From: Gracilaria vermiculophylla
Lineage: Eukaryota; Rhodophyta; Florideophyceae; Gracilariales; Gracilariaceae
Assembly (NCBI GenBank): GCA_019155205.2
Contig: JAHNZQ020000308.1
Span: 1,019,037-1,083,036 of the forward strand
Length of the DNA: 64,000 nucleotides
Reading direction: 5' to 3'
In this document: in pieces, positions 21,245 through 30,280 of the stretch
Numbering within the stretch: the first letter of the stretch is position 1
How the letters are laid out: each line of letters starts with the position of its first letter
Program-made: the position numbers and the translations under genes
The notes under the pieces: generated by a model
What the model was told of the DNA's origin: nothing
The model's database searches: none
What the model saw: the letters and a program-made list of their open reading frames with translations, nothing else

Positions 21245-21758
21245 TGGCCCGCAATGCGCCGCCGCTGCGCGTCTCCGACGCACAAACTGTAAAAAACACC
21301 GAGTGCTTGTGACTTACCCCGCCGGGCGGCGCGTCTGGTCGTGTGCCTCCACCGATCGCGAGCGCGGCGAACCGCGTGTCCCGGACGCGGCTCGCTCTCG
21401 CTCCAAACAGCGCCGCCGTCCGGCGCCGCGCGCGCCCCCCCCCGCCGCCGCCGCCAATGGAAAAGCACCACAATTAAACGCGCCCGCACACGCGCCCGTT
21501 GCGCGGCGCAGAAGCGTCAGCGCCCCTCGCCGCGCGCCGCGCCACCTAGGGCCCCCGCACGTGGCGCGCGCACTAAACGCGCCCCCCGCGCTGCGCCGCC
21601 GCCCCGCCCCGCCGCACGCTCCGCGTGGAACGCGCCCGCTGGCTCGCGCCCCCCGCCGCGCTGTGCGCATTCGGCGTGCATGCGTTGCGCGCGCCCCACA
21701 GCGCCCTTGCGCCGTGCCGCGCTGGTCGCGTGCCATCACGCCGCCCGCCTGCCATCGT

Positions 21759-21856
21759 GGCCGCGTGGCGCCGTGGCATCGTGGCGTCGTGGCATCGTGG
21801 GTCGTGGCGTCGTGGCCGCGTGGCGTTGTGGCCGCGTGGCGCCGTGGCCGCGTGCG
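21759..21856. repeat. Minisatellite of GTGGC-type units
   Basis: About 100 bp made of short variant units of the form CGTGGCRTCGTGGC and CGTGGCCGCGTGGC. The units are imperfect, so the boundaries are approximate. Confidence 0.7.
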
Positions 21857-22079
21857 CCGGCGCGCCGTGCGCTCGCCACGCTGCGTGGCCACGTGGCGCG
21901 GTTGTTGCGTTTTGTATCTGCCGTTTTGACGCGCGCCGCGGCGGACGCGAATTTGAGCGCTGCGCGCGTACAGCGGCCGCGCGCGGCGCGCTGCGGCGCG
22001 GCGCCGAGGTGGATGCGCTCGCGCGCGCGCGCGCACGCGCGCGCGCGAGCGGCACGCGCGCAAGCAGCCGCGCGGCGGC

Positions 22080-22109
22080 AGCCAACGGGCGCGCGCGCGC
22101 CCGTTGGCT
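22080..22109. repeat. Perfect 30-bp palindrome
   Basis: The sequence reads AGCCAACGGGCGCGC followed by its exact reverse complement, with no spacer. It could extrude as a cruciform, or fold as a hairpin in RNA. It lies about 280 bp before the RING-finger start, beside alternating CG tracts that may also adopt unusual DNA shapes. Confidence 0.85.
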
Positions 22110-22387
22110 ACGCCGCGTACGCAGCGTACGGAGCCATCCGCCAACCGCCGCGCGCGCGCGCACTCGCCAATTTACGCTGCGCATGCGCGCCGCGCGCCGC
22201 GCCCCAGCGCGCGCCGCGCCCCGCTTGCATGCCACGTCTCGCGCGCGTGCTCCCCGCTGCCGCTCCGCCCGCCGCGCCGCGCCCCCGCCGCGCCGCGCCC
22301 CCGCCTGCCGCGCCGCGCTGTCATGTCGCGTGTCGCCCTCGCTTTCTCCCCGCCGCTCCCGCTTCCGTCCCGTCCTCGCGCTCAACA

Positions 22388-23464
22388 ATGAGCTTTGCCC
22401 ACGCCTCCCTCGCCCTCATATCCATAAACTTTTTCCTGCTCATTGTTGCCGTGTACTGGACCGCCACCTCCTGGCAGCAGCTTCGTCACGTGGAGCGCCT
22501 TCCCCCGTGGCCAACCCGCCGTTGTGCGCTGCTCACCAACAATGTCACCTCCAACAACAACCAACTCTTCCGCAATGAGTTTCACGTATCCAATTTCACC
22601 CGCCCCGACTGGCCGCTCCCCGTCACCCCCACCACCGCCTACCGATACGGCTCCCCGGTGTACAACCAGACCTTCGCCGAGGCCTCCGCCTTTAGCAAAA
22701 CCTTTGATCAACGCCGCAATGCCTCGTGTTGGGTCTTCCCGTGGTTTGCTGCCTACACCCCTCCGTATCCACCGCAACTGCGCTACATCGTCAGCCTGTC
22801 ACCGGTTCGCAACACTCCCACCAAGTCTCAGAGGGAAACCGCTGCCGTCTCGTCTGTTTTCACTGCCATCACCGCTGTTTTTCTCCTCATTCTTCTCTGC
22901 ACCGTCGTCTGTCTGTCCCCGCACCTCGACTCTTCCCTCGCCGTCATCAATTTGCCGAGCCCCCCCTCCCCTGTTGTAGACACTCTGTCAGAGTCCGAAA
23001 TCAATCTCCTCTGCAAAAACGCCTCCTTTGCAACCTCCGCCTCCATTGACGCCTGTGCCATATGCCTGGAGGACGAAATCAAGATCAATGCGCAGCTCCC
23101 GTGCGGCCACTGTTTCCACCGACGATGCATCACCACGTGGTTGCAGAGGGGAAACCACAAGTGCCCCCTCTGCAACCTGGCGCTCACCAGGGAATTGATC
23201 CACCCCCCGCTGCGCAACCCCCGTTCCACCTGTCCCGCAGCGCGCCCACACCCGTCGTCGCCTGCGTCTCCGCCGCCCCAGCCAGCCGAGCCGCACCAGC
23301 AGCACGCCTCCGCCGCCGCGCCGCCCGCCGCGCCGCCGCCGCCGCCGCCCGCCGCTGCGCAGCCCGCCGCGCAACCTCGCGCCGCCGCCGCCGCGCCCGC
23401 CCCCGCGTCCTGGCCGCGCGCCGCCGCCGTCGCCGCCGCGCAGCTGCGCGCGCGCAGCAGGTGA
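22388..23464 (+). CDS. Membrane RING-H2 E3 ubiquitin ligase
   Basis: A 358-residue protein from ATG 22388. The frame extends far upstream only because GC-rich DNA lacks stops. One membrane helix lies at the N terminus (about 6-24), followed by a luminal region with several N-glycosylation sequons, such as NVTSNN and NASC. A second helix lies at about 160-178. The cytosolic part has a textbook RING-H2: CAIC, then PCGHCFHRRC, then CPLC (spacing C3H2C3). The C-terminal 75 residues are Pro/Ala-rich. This layout resembles ATL- or RNF-type membrane ligases that ubiquitinate membrane or secretory-pathway proteins. The substrate is unknown. Confidence 0.85.
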   Translation: MSFAHASLALISINFFLLIVAVYWTATSWQQLRHVERLPPWPTRRCALLTNNVTSNNNQLFRNEFHVSNFTRPDWPLPVTPTTAYRYGSPVYNQTFAEASAFSKTFDQRRNASCWVFPWFAAYTPPYPPQLRYIVSLSPVRNTPTKSQRETAAVSSVFTAITAVFLLILLCTVVCLSPHLDSSLAVINLPSPPSPVVDTLSESEINLLCKNASFATSASIDACAICLEDEIKINAQLPCGHCFHRRCITTWLQRGNHKCPLCNLALTRELIHPPLRNPRSTCPAARPHPSSPASPPPQPAEPHQQHASAAAPPAAPPPPPPAAAQPAAQPRAAAAAPAPASWPRAAAVAAAQLRARSR

Positions 23465-24260
23465 GCGCGTGCGTCCCGCACTGCCTGCCTCCGCCGCTCC
23501 GCCGCCGCCTCCGCCCGCCGTTTCGCTCGGCCGCCACCCCACAGTTTTGAGCAAGTCGCGTCGTTTTCCCCCCCCCCCCCCCGCCCCCCCGCCTTGGCGC
23601 GCGCTTCTTTTCTCTTCTTCGCCGCTCAGCGGCGCGACTTGTGAGGGGCGGCCCTGTGGGGCCGTTTCGAAAGTCGGAGCCGCGGCGACCTAACTCAACT
23701 TTCACTATCTTGAGCTCAACTGACTGTATGTACTTTACTTAACTTGGGGTCTCACTTGGTAAACAATGGAATGAAATCTGTAAACAATTTCTTTATCGGC
23801 GCCATGCGACACAGATCATTCTGTGCCTCGCATGGCGGCAACAAGCATATTTTCTAAAGCCGGACCGCCAACGTACACCACTATACTAAACAAGCACAAG
23901 AGATGTTCTCCAGTCGTTGTGCAGCGTTCCATGTCCGAGCGTGTGTGTGTGTCACCACTCACGGACCAGGTTTCGTTAGGCAAGGGGAAAGGGAGAGGAG
24001 GGGGAGGCGGGGGGAGGGAAGAGAGAAAGAAAACAACTAATGATACAGGCAGCTTCTTTCAAGCTGCGCTGGCATAATACACGGCACCCAGCCACTCACC
24101 AGACAGTAAAAATTCGAGAACAAGCAACTGATATCTCCGTAGGGCAGAGACTTAGTCAGCAAGCGTCTTTGAGTGTTCGCCGGACAACCGAGCTGGACGT
24201 CACCAGACTTTGTGATGCACGAGAGATAGATCCTGATATCCCCGTGGGTGGGAGACATGG
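23465..24260. other. Tail-to-tail intergenic region
   Basis: This holds a C-rich run (about 23566-23590) and a GGGGA-rich stretch near 23990-24020. It also carries a diverged partial copy of the end of the neighbouring amidohydrolase gene (listed separately). No other gene is supported. Confidence 0.5.
24128..24217 (-). pseudogene. Diverged tandem copy of the 3' end of the allantoate amidohydrolase gene
   Basis: This segment aligns base by base with 24233-24327, which covers the last ~25 codons of the neighbouring gene and its stop. Shared blocks include CTGATATC, the AGAC.T.GTCAG..AG block, CGCCGGA and CACCAGAC. On the minus strand it reads a faint match of the gene's C-terminal residues, interrupted by a stop. 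It looks like a short tandem duplication that has decayed. Confidence 0.65.
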
Positions 24261-25652
24261 TCAGAAGGCCCCCTTCTCGGCCACTCGCCGGATAACGGCA
24301 TTCAACGCCACCAGACCTTGGTGAATGTCACCATCACTGACATATTCCTCAGGACTGTGACTGACCCCATGTCTGCATCGCACGAACAGCATTCCCACAT
24401 CCGTCAGCTCTGACATGAACTGAGCATCATGGCCGGCGCCACTAGTGAGTGAAGGACCACCAGCGACGTCACTCAATATGTTCACAAGCCATTCACTCAT
24501 GTGCACAGCGTCCACATCATGAACAACATGCACGTGCACAGCAATTGCACGCTTTTGTCCAACACTTTCAACAGCACGCACAATGCTTTGCACCACGTGC
24601 TTTCGCACCGAGTCCGTCCTCGAGCGAACGTCCACGGAGAATGAAACGTCGCCCGGCACAACGTTGGTGGCGCCCGGCGCGACGTGCAGCCGGCCAACCG
24701 TGGCCACCACATGGTCGTGCGCATGTGCGAGCGCCAGCGCCTCGATATGCAGCACGAGTTCCGCGGCGGCGGTGAGGGCGTCGCGCCTGAGCGCCATGGG
24801 CGCGGTGCCCGCGTGCGCAGCACGGCCCGCAAGGCTGACGCTCATGCGCGTCTGCCCCGCAATGGCGTTGACGGCGGCAAGCGCGCGACTCGCTCGCTCC
24901 AGCACGGGCCCCTGCTCGATGTGCAGCTCCACGTACGCGAGCAAGCTGCGCGCCTCGGCTGCGGTGAGGGCGGCAGAGCGCACAGACGCGTGCACGTCGT
25001 GTGGCGCCGAAAACGCGGAGCTGTACGCGGCTTGAAACGACGGCGTGGCAGTGACATGCGACAAGTCATGGCCGACAAAGGCGCGCGCTCCAAAATTGGT
25101 GACAGAGAAGGCGTTGTTTCCTTCTTCATCGTCAAAGGCAATGACGGAGAGGTCGAAGGGGAGGGAGCATATGGAGGAACGGTACAGACGGGTGACAGCG
25201 ATGGCCGAGAGCACACCCAAAAGACCGTCGTAGGAACCGGCGTTGGTGACGGTGTCGTGGTGGCTGCCCATCAACAAGGTACGGCGCGAAGTGGCGGCGG
25301 CGGGGCACGCAAGCGTGCCGCGGACATTTCCGGCACGGTCAACGAATGCTTGGAGACCGGCCTCGCGCATGAGTCGCAGCAACTCACGCTGCGCTTGAGC
25401 GGAGGCGTCGGAGAGAAAAGGGCGGTTGAGAAAGCGGTCAGAGACGGAGAAAGTGGAGAGCGTGTGCAACTGGGCGACTACATGAGAAGCGGCATGTTGC
25501 AAGGCGTGGGTGGTGCCGTTGGTGACGACGGGCGGGCGCGACGGAGGGTCAAAGTGAGGCTTGGGGCGGTAAACGGCGAGGAAGCAGAGGCAGAAAAGCA
25601 GGAGCGCAAGCGAAGTGACGGGCGTGCTGGACGAAAAAGAAGCGGCGGTCAT
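24261..25652 (-). CDS. AAH: Allantoate amidohydrolase-like M20 metallopeptidase
   Basis: A 463-residue protein from ATG 25652. A hydrophobic segment (about 13-29) suggests ER entry or anchoring. M20-family metal ligands are visible: His in GSHHDTV, Asp in GSYDGLLGVL, Glu-Glu in FDDEEGNNAF, His in VELHIEQGPVLE and His near the end in CRHGVSHSPEE. HIEQGPVLE, and the dimerisation region with GRAAHAGTAPM, match the allantoate amidohydrolase / N-carbamoyl amino acid hydrolase group. In plants this enzyme opens allantoate to ureidoglycine, carbon dioxide and ammonia in purine breakdown in the ER. Ureidoglycolate amidohydrolase is the closest alternative. The frame can be read up to 26198, but that part is low-complexity and precedes the first sensible start. 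Confidence 0.82.
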   Translation of the reverse strand: MTAASFSSSTPVTSLALLLFCLCFLAVYRPKPHFDPPSRPPVVTNGTTHALQHAASHVVAQLHTLSTFSVSDRFLNRPFLSDASAQAQRELLRLMREAGLQAFVDRAGNVRGTLACPAAATSRRTLLMGSHHDTVTNAGSYDGLLGVLSAIAVTRLYRSSICSLPFDLSVIAFDDEEGNNAFSVTNFGARAFVGHDLSHVTATPSFQAAYSSAFSAPHDVHASVRSAALTAAEARSLLAYVELHIEQGPVLERASRALAAVNAIAGQTRMSVSLAGRAAHAGTAPMALRRDALTAAAELVLHIEALALAHAHDHVVATVGRLHVAPGATNVVPGDVSFSVDVRSRTDSVRKHVVQSIVRAVESVGQKRAIAVHVHVVHDVDAVHMSEWLVNILSDVAGGPSLTSGAGHDAQFMSELTDVGMLFVRCRHGVSHSPEEYVSDGDIHQGLVALNAVIRRVAEKGAF

Positions 25653-26102
25653 TTCGGGGAGCGGGCGGAGAGCGGCGCGGCGATGAGGTGGAAGGCGTGG
25701 AGGCGGCGGCGGACGGGGCGGGCGGAGAGTGTGAAGTGCGGCGCAGAGCGCGCGCTGTGGCGTGTCGGTGCTACGCTGGCGGGAGGAGTGTGCCGGATCA
25801 AAACGGGGTGCGGAATGTGCCGGTAGGCGAGCGCAGCCGCGGTGGCCGCACACGTGTTGGCGTGGCGCGCTGCCACTGGGCGGCGAGCGCTGGCACGGCG
25901 GTTGGCCGCTTGCGTTCACGAGTGCGAGCGCTTGCGCAGTCCGGCAACGTGGGCGTCGCGCCGAATTTTGCATGCGTGTGGCACGTACGAGGGGGGCACT
26001 TTTTTTTCGGCCGCAAGCCGCCTCCCCGCACGCGCGCTGCGCCGCGCCTGCGCGCCCGCGCGCGCCGCCGCTTCGACCCTCGTTCCACTCGCGGGCCGCG
26101 CG

Positions 26103-26137
<35 letters not shown>

Positions 26138-26581
26138 GACGGCGATGGTGTTCATCTCGAGAGCGCGTTCCTTGCCGATGCGGCGCGCCGCCTGTCACCG
26201 CTTTTGCTCCTCACCAAACACGGCCGTCGTTTTCGACGATTCGCTCACTCATGTGCCGCCTCCACGCGGCCATTCCACCAGCGCCGCTCCCCCGCTGCGT
26301 CCACAACTGCTGGCGCGCTCACGCGACACAGCCTCGCACTCGCGCGGCCACTGTGCTTTGGTGCTTCCTTCGCCCGCACCCGAAAAACAGTCGCTCGTTG
26401 TGTGTTCGGCGCCGGTTCATCACATGCACTCTGCACACAGCAGCCAACCACGCGACGCCCACCCCCCCCCTCACACACTCGTGCCGCCGTCTTGAGCTCG
26501 TTCGATGCGCATATCTCTCAAACGCACATCACTCGCACCGTTCAAACTGTCTCGAAACTACTGTATCGAAGCGCGTTGCTC
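25653..26581. other. Intergenic region with a GA microsatellite
   Basis: This lies between the amidohydrolase start and the 3' end of the first cystinosin gene, both on the minus strand. It is GC-rich at first, with a purine (GA)n tract at about 26104-26139, and C/A-rich later. No gene is supported. Confidence 0.5.
26104..26139. repeat. (GA)n microsatellite
   Basis: About 36 bp of nearly pure GA repeat, some 450 bp upstream of the amidohydrolase start. Purine tracts of this type can form triplex DNA or bind GAGA-type factors, but nothing here shows that. Confidence 0.85.
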
Positions 26582-27466
26582 TCAGTTGTCCAACAGTCTC
26601 TCCTCCACGTCTTGCCCCGCTTGCCCCGCTTGCCCCGCTTGCCCCTCTCGCCCGTCGTTCACATCATTATCGCCGGCTAGTGCCGTTGCTCGCGCCTCTG
26701 AGTCATTGTATTCGCCCTGGCGCTTCATGCTGAGCGCATCCAAGTCGGTGTGGTCTGGGTAAAAGCACACATGCTGTACAATGAAGTAGATATCGAACAG
26801 TAGAGCTTCCACAGCCAGCGTCGTCTTTGCCAGATTTCCTGTGAACGGCGTCACGCTGCCTTCCATCACGCACAGAAGAGCCTGCTGCGCAAGGCTGAAA
26901 AAGCTGCCGACCACGTCCAGCAGCACCAACGTGATACTGAAACCAACAGTGCTTGCACGATGGTAATTGGAGTACACCTGAGGAACGTGCTTGATAATGC
27001 TCGAAATCACTTTCACTGCGCCGTTGAATCGCAGGTACGCGTACCAATCGAGGGCGCCGGCCATGCAAGCAAGCAAGCCCAGTAGAATGACACCGTGCGT
27101 CGCTACCACTGAAACAGATGTGTACCGGTGCGGCGGCAGCCGGGGGGGGTACGTAAAGCATTGCGCCGCCAGCACGGAGCATATGAATGCGCCATGCGCC
27201 GCAAACAGCGCGTCGTTGACCTCCACCTGCGGGGCGTACCCCGCGTTCTTCTCGTACGACTGCCTGGCGCGGCTGTCAAACAGGGAGGCAAAGGTGAAAA
27301 TGGCGTACGCAATGAAACCCAGTATGTTGAGGGCGACAAAGTCGGGCGACAGGCCGGATGTGGTTCGCCGGCGGTGGTTGAGAAGCACTTGCGGCCAAAA
27401 GCACGCCGACCACGCCAAGAAGTACACCCACCCGAACAAGGAATGGAAGACGGTGAGCACTGTCAT
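26582..27466 (-). CDS. CTNS: Cystinosin-like PQ-loop transporter, copy 1
   Basis: A complete 294-residue polytopic membrane protein. The first PQ loop is CFWPQVLLN (Pro25-Gln26) followed by RRRTTSGLSPDFVALNILGF. The second is IIKHVPQVYSN followed by RASTVGFSITLVLLDVVG. Both are hallmark cystinosin sequences. About seven membrane helices are expected. It lacks the roughly 120-residue glycosylated luminal region of animal cystinosin and starts right at the first helix. Family members export cystine from lysosomes or vacuoles with protons. No GYDQL-type sorting signal is seen at the C terminus, which is instead Gly/Gln-Ala rich and acidic. It is head to head with a second copy 543 bp away. Confidence 0.9.
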   Translation of the reverse strand: MTVLTVFHSLFGWVYFLAWSACFWPQVLLNHRRRTTSGLSPDFVALNILGFIAYAIFTFASLFDSRARQSYEKNAGYAPQVEVNDALFAAHGAFICSVLAAQCFTYPPRLPPHRYTSVSVVATHGVILLGLLACMAGALDWYAYLRFNGAVKVISSIIKHVPQVYSNYHRASTVGFSITLVLLDVVGSFFSLAQQALLCVMEGSVTPFTGNLAKTTLAVEALLFDIYFIVQHVCFYPDHTDLDALSMKRQGEYNDSEARATALAGDNDVNDGREGQAGQAGQAGQDVEERLLDN

Positions 27467-28009
27467 GCCGTGCGAGAGCGCGCGCGGCTACGGATTCGTA
27501 ACTGGCGCCTCTGGGCGGCGCGCGCGACGGCGCGACGGCGCGACAGCGTGTCGCGGAAATGCAGCGCCTTTGGCTGCGAGACCATGAAGCCGCACCCACA
27601 CGAGCGGAACCGCGCGGCCGGCCGGCCTCGAGCTTGGCGCAGTGGCCCCGACTGCTGTCGCCCGCGCGTCGTTGCGCGCGCTGATGGCGACGGCGCGGCG
27701 CTTGGCGAGCTGGCACGCGCGACGGGTGCCGCTGCGCGCCGGCGCGGGCGCGCGCCGCCGTGCGCCACGAGCGCCGCCGCGCGTTTCGATTATTTTGGCT
27801 TGTTTTGTTGCTTTTTTTCGCCTTTTTGGCGCCGAAAGTTTTGGCGATGCGTTTGCTTGCCGTGAGCACGCGCTTGGCTTATCGGCGTGGAAGGTGGCGG
27901 CGTGGCGGGGTGGGGGGGTGGGGGGGGGGACGGGGCGGGCGGCGTTTCAGCGGCGCACGCAGCAGCGGGTTGAGGTGGGCGCGAGAGAGAGAGAGAGAGC
28001 GGGGCGGCG
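27467..28009. other. Divergent promoter region between two cystinosin genes
   Basis: Sequence shared by the start sites of both paralogues. It is GC-rich except for a T-rich patch around 27790-27840. It has a G-rich run (27905-27930) and a (GA)n tract at 27983-28000 that ends about 10 bp before the start codon of copy 2. Confidence 0.55.
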
Positions 28010-28860
28010 ATGGGGGTTGTGACGTTTGTGCACTCGCTGTTCGGGTGGATTTACTTCTTCGCGTGGTCGGCGAGCTTCTGGCCGCAGGTGGTGCTGAACC
28101 AGCGGCGGCGCACGACGGCCGGGCTGTCGCCCGACTTCATGGCCATCAACATCGTGGGCTTCGTGTCGTACGCCATCTACACGTTCTGGGGCTTCTTCGA
28201 CGGGGCGGTGGGCGAGTCGTACAAGCGGGCGACGGGGGTGGCGCCGCAGGTGGAGCTGAACGACGTGCTGTTCGCGGCGCACGGGGCGGTGATGTGCTGC
28301 GCGCTGGTGGTGCAGCTGGCGGTGTTCCCGCCGCGCACGGCGCCCAAGCGGTACACGGCGGTGGGGTGCGGGGCGGTGCTGGCGGCGGTGGTGGCGGGGC
28401 TGGGGGCGTGCGTGCGGCGGCAGGTGGAGTGGTACACGTACCTGCGGTGGGCCGGGGCGGTGAAGGTGGTGGCCAGCGTGATCAAGCACTTTCCGCAGCT
28501 GTACCTGAACCAGCGGCGGACGAGCACGGTGGGGTGGAGCTTCTCCATGATCGTGCTGGACGTGGTCGGGGGCGTGTTCAGCATGGGGCAGCAGGTTGTG
28601 CGGTGCGTCATGGTGGGCAGCATGGCGCCGTTCAGCGGCAACATGGCCAAGACGACGCTGGCGCTCGAGTCGCTGATGTTTGACTTTTACTTCATTGCGC
28701 AGCACGTGTGGTTGTACCCGGACCACACGGACTTTGACGTGCTGCAGATGAAGGGGGCGGCGGGGGCGGCGGGCGTGGACGTGGAGAAGGGGGCCGGCGG
28801 TGGGGCGGAGGCGAAAGCGGGGCGGCACGCAAACGGTACAGTTTGGCTCAACAATTCGAA

Positions 28861-28892
<32 letters not shown>

Positions 28893-28933
28893 ACGACGCC
28901 CAAGTGGCGCTGGTGCGGACGGCGGAGTCGTGA
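28010..28933 (+). CDS. CTNS: Cystinosin-like PQ-loop transporter, copy 2
   Basis: A complete 307-residue paralogue of the divergent neighbour. The first PQ loop SFWPQVVLN (Pro25-Gln26) and the following RRRTTAGLSPDFMAINIVGF nearly repeat copy 1. The second loop is VIKHFPQLYLN, then TSTVGWSFSMIVLDVVGG. The C-terminal tail ends with a six-residue Asp run. Third codon positions are almost all G or C, clearly more so than in copy 1, although the proteins are similar. That suggests strong GC pressure on this side since duplication. Like copy 1 it lacks the animal N-terminal luminal region. Both probably move cystine or another amino acid out of an acidic compartment. Confidence 0.9.
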
Positions 28934-29664
28934 GCGCGGCGCAGACGTGGGTGCTTTGGGATTCTAACTGTGGAGGGGGCGTGTGTGATGCGCGGGTGCT
29001 TTCGGCGTGTTTTTGCGTTTGCTCGCAGGCAGGTTTGGTGCGTTCAAACGGATTTGGAATGCGCATCGCGCCGACTGATGGACGGTGGTACGGTGCTGCC
29101 AGCGCGAGGCACGGCGCGGCGTAGCGCCAAGGCGCGCACGGCACGGCGCGGCGACCAGGCGAGCACGGCACAGGTGCGCGCACATGCGCACGTGTGCGCG
29201 CAAGCCATCGCGCACGGAGGGACAAGCAGCTACGGTGGGCGCGCGGCGGGTGATGAAGACGACAGCACGGGGCGATGGGGCAAGGCGTAGCGCGTGCGAC
29301 GGGCGGCGAGCACGGCGAACAAAAGCAGCGCAGGCCGTTTGGCTTGCGCTTTTTGGCAGCGGCCATTGCGCCAAGCGGAGCGTTGCGCCGCGCGCACAGC
29401 GCGACGTGCGCCCACGGCGGCGGCGGCAGCAGCGCGGGCGGCAGCGCGGGCGGCAGCGCACGCGGCAGCGCACGCGGCAGCGCGCACAGGCGCGGCAGGC
29501 GCGAGCGCGCGGCGCCGCTGACAGAGCGCCGCGCGCGCGCACGCCGCAGAGCGATGCGCGCCGCCGCAACAAGCAGCGCAGCTGCGCTGCCGTGACGCGC
29601 GCGCCGCCGCGCCAATGTGCCGCACCGCGGCCGCCGCCGTGCGCACCGCGCGCGTCGAGCGCAC

Positions 29665-29674
29665 GCCGCCGCCT

Positions 29675-29704
<30 letters not shown>
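29665..29704. repeat. (CCG)n tract
   Basis: About 13 CCG units with one early interruption. A second tract of similar size lies at 29905-29937. Confidence 0.85.
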
Positions 29705-29709
<5 letters not shown>

Positions 29710-29902
29710 ACGTACATTGCGCGCTGCCGCCGCCGCCGCTGTTGCGCTGCCGCGCTGGCTTACAGCCGCGCCGAATGGCGCCGCGTGTGGCACGGCGCGC
29801 GCGCCGCGCGGCACGGCGCGCCACGCGCGTGTGACGTCACCTGCGCGCCTCGGCGCCGCGCCGCGCCGCGGCTGCGCGCTGCGCCCAACGGCGCGCGCGC
29901 GC

Positions 29903-29904
<2 letters not shown>

Positions 29905-29936
<32 letters not shown>

Positions 29937-29937
29937 A
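29905..29937. repeat. (CCG)n tract, second copy
   Basis: About eleven CCG units, 200 bp from a similar tract, in the same GC-rich non-coding region. Confidence 0.85.
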
Positions 29938-30280
29938 CGCGAGGTGCGTTGCGAGCGCGCGGCGACAGTGCACAGCCGCGGCGCATGGCATGCACCGCCG
30001 CAGCGCGCCGCGCCGCGCCGCGCCACTTTTTACGTCGCGCCCCGCGCCCCGCGCCGCCATTCGCCGCCAACACGCCGCGCCCCAAATTCAGCCGCGCAGG
30101 CGCGCGCGCGCGGCAGCCGTGCGCGCGAGGCGCCGCCGCCCGTCGCCGCCGCCCGCCGTCGCGCCTCCCCTCCCCGACACAAACCACAAAAATACTCCGC
30201 TCCTGCTACACTTGCACCCCCGGCAGCAGCGCTGTGCAGCGCTGCGCAGCACGCCCGCCTGTCGCGCACAGCGCCACGCA

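Larger units (their letters stand above)
21245..22387. other. Extremely GC-rich non-coding region with repeats
   Basis: Almost entirely G and C. It holds a GTGGC-type minisatellite (about 21759-21856), alternating CG tracts at about 22021-22062, and a perfect 30-bp palindrome at 22080-22109. Several reading frames over 200 residues cross it on both strands, but all are Arg/Ala/Pro runs produced by composition. The last part should contain the promoter of the RING-finger gene. Confidence 0.6.
28934..30280. other. Extremely GC-rich region with CCG and GGCAGC repeats
   Basis: This holds GGCAGCGCGC-type repeats (about 29416-29490) and two (CCG)n tracts, at about 29665-29704 and 29905-29937. Long reading frames on both strands are runs of Arg, Ala and Pro and have no protein features. 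The end nearest 30280 is presumably the 3' region of the haloperoxidase-like gene. Confidence 0.6.

Noticed and set aside
21341..22387. Long frame reading into the RING-finger gene from upstream
   Set aside because: It is Arg/Ala/Pro-rich and comes from GC-rich DNA that lacks stop codons. The ATG at 22388 with its membrane helix is the sensible start.
25653..26198. N-terminal extension of the amidohydrolase frame
   Set aside because: It is low-complexity sequence upstream of the first sensible ATG, with no conserved region.
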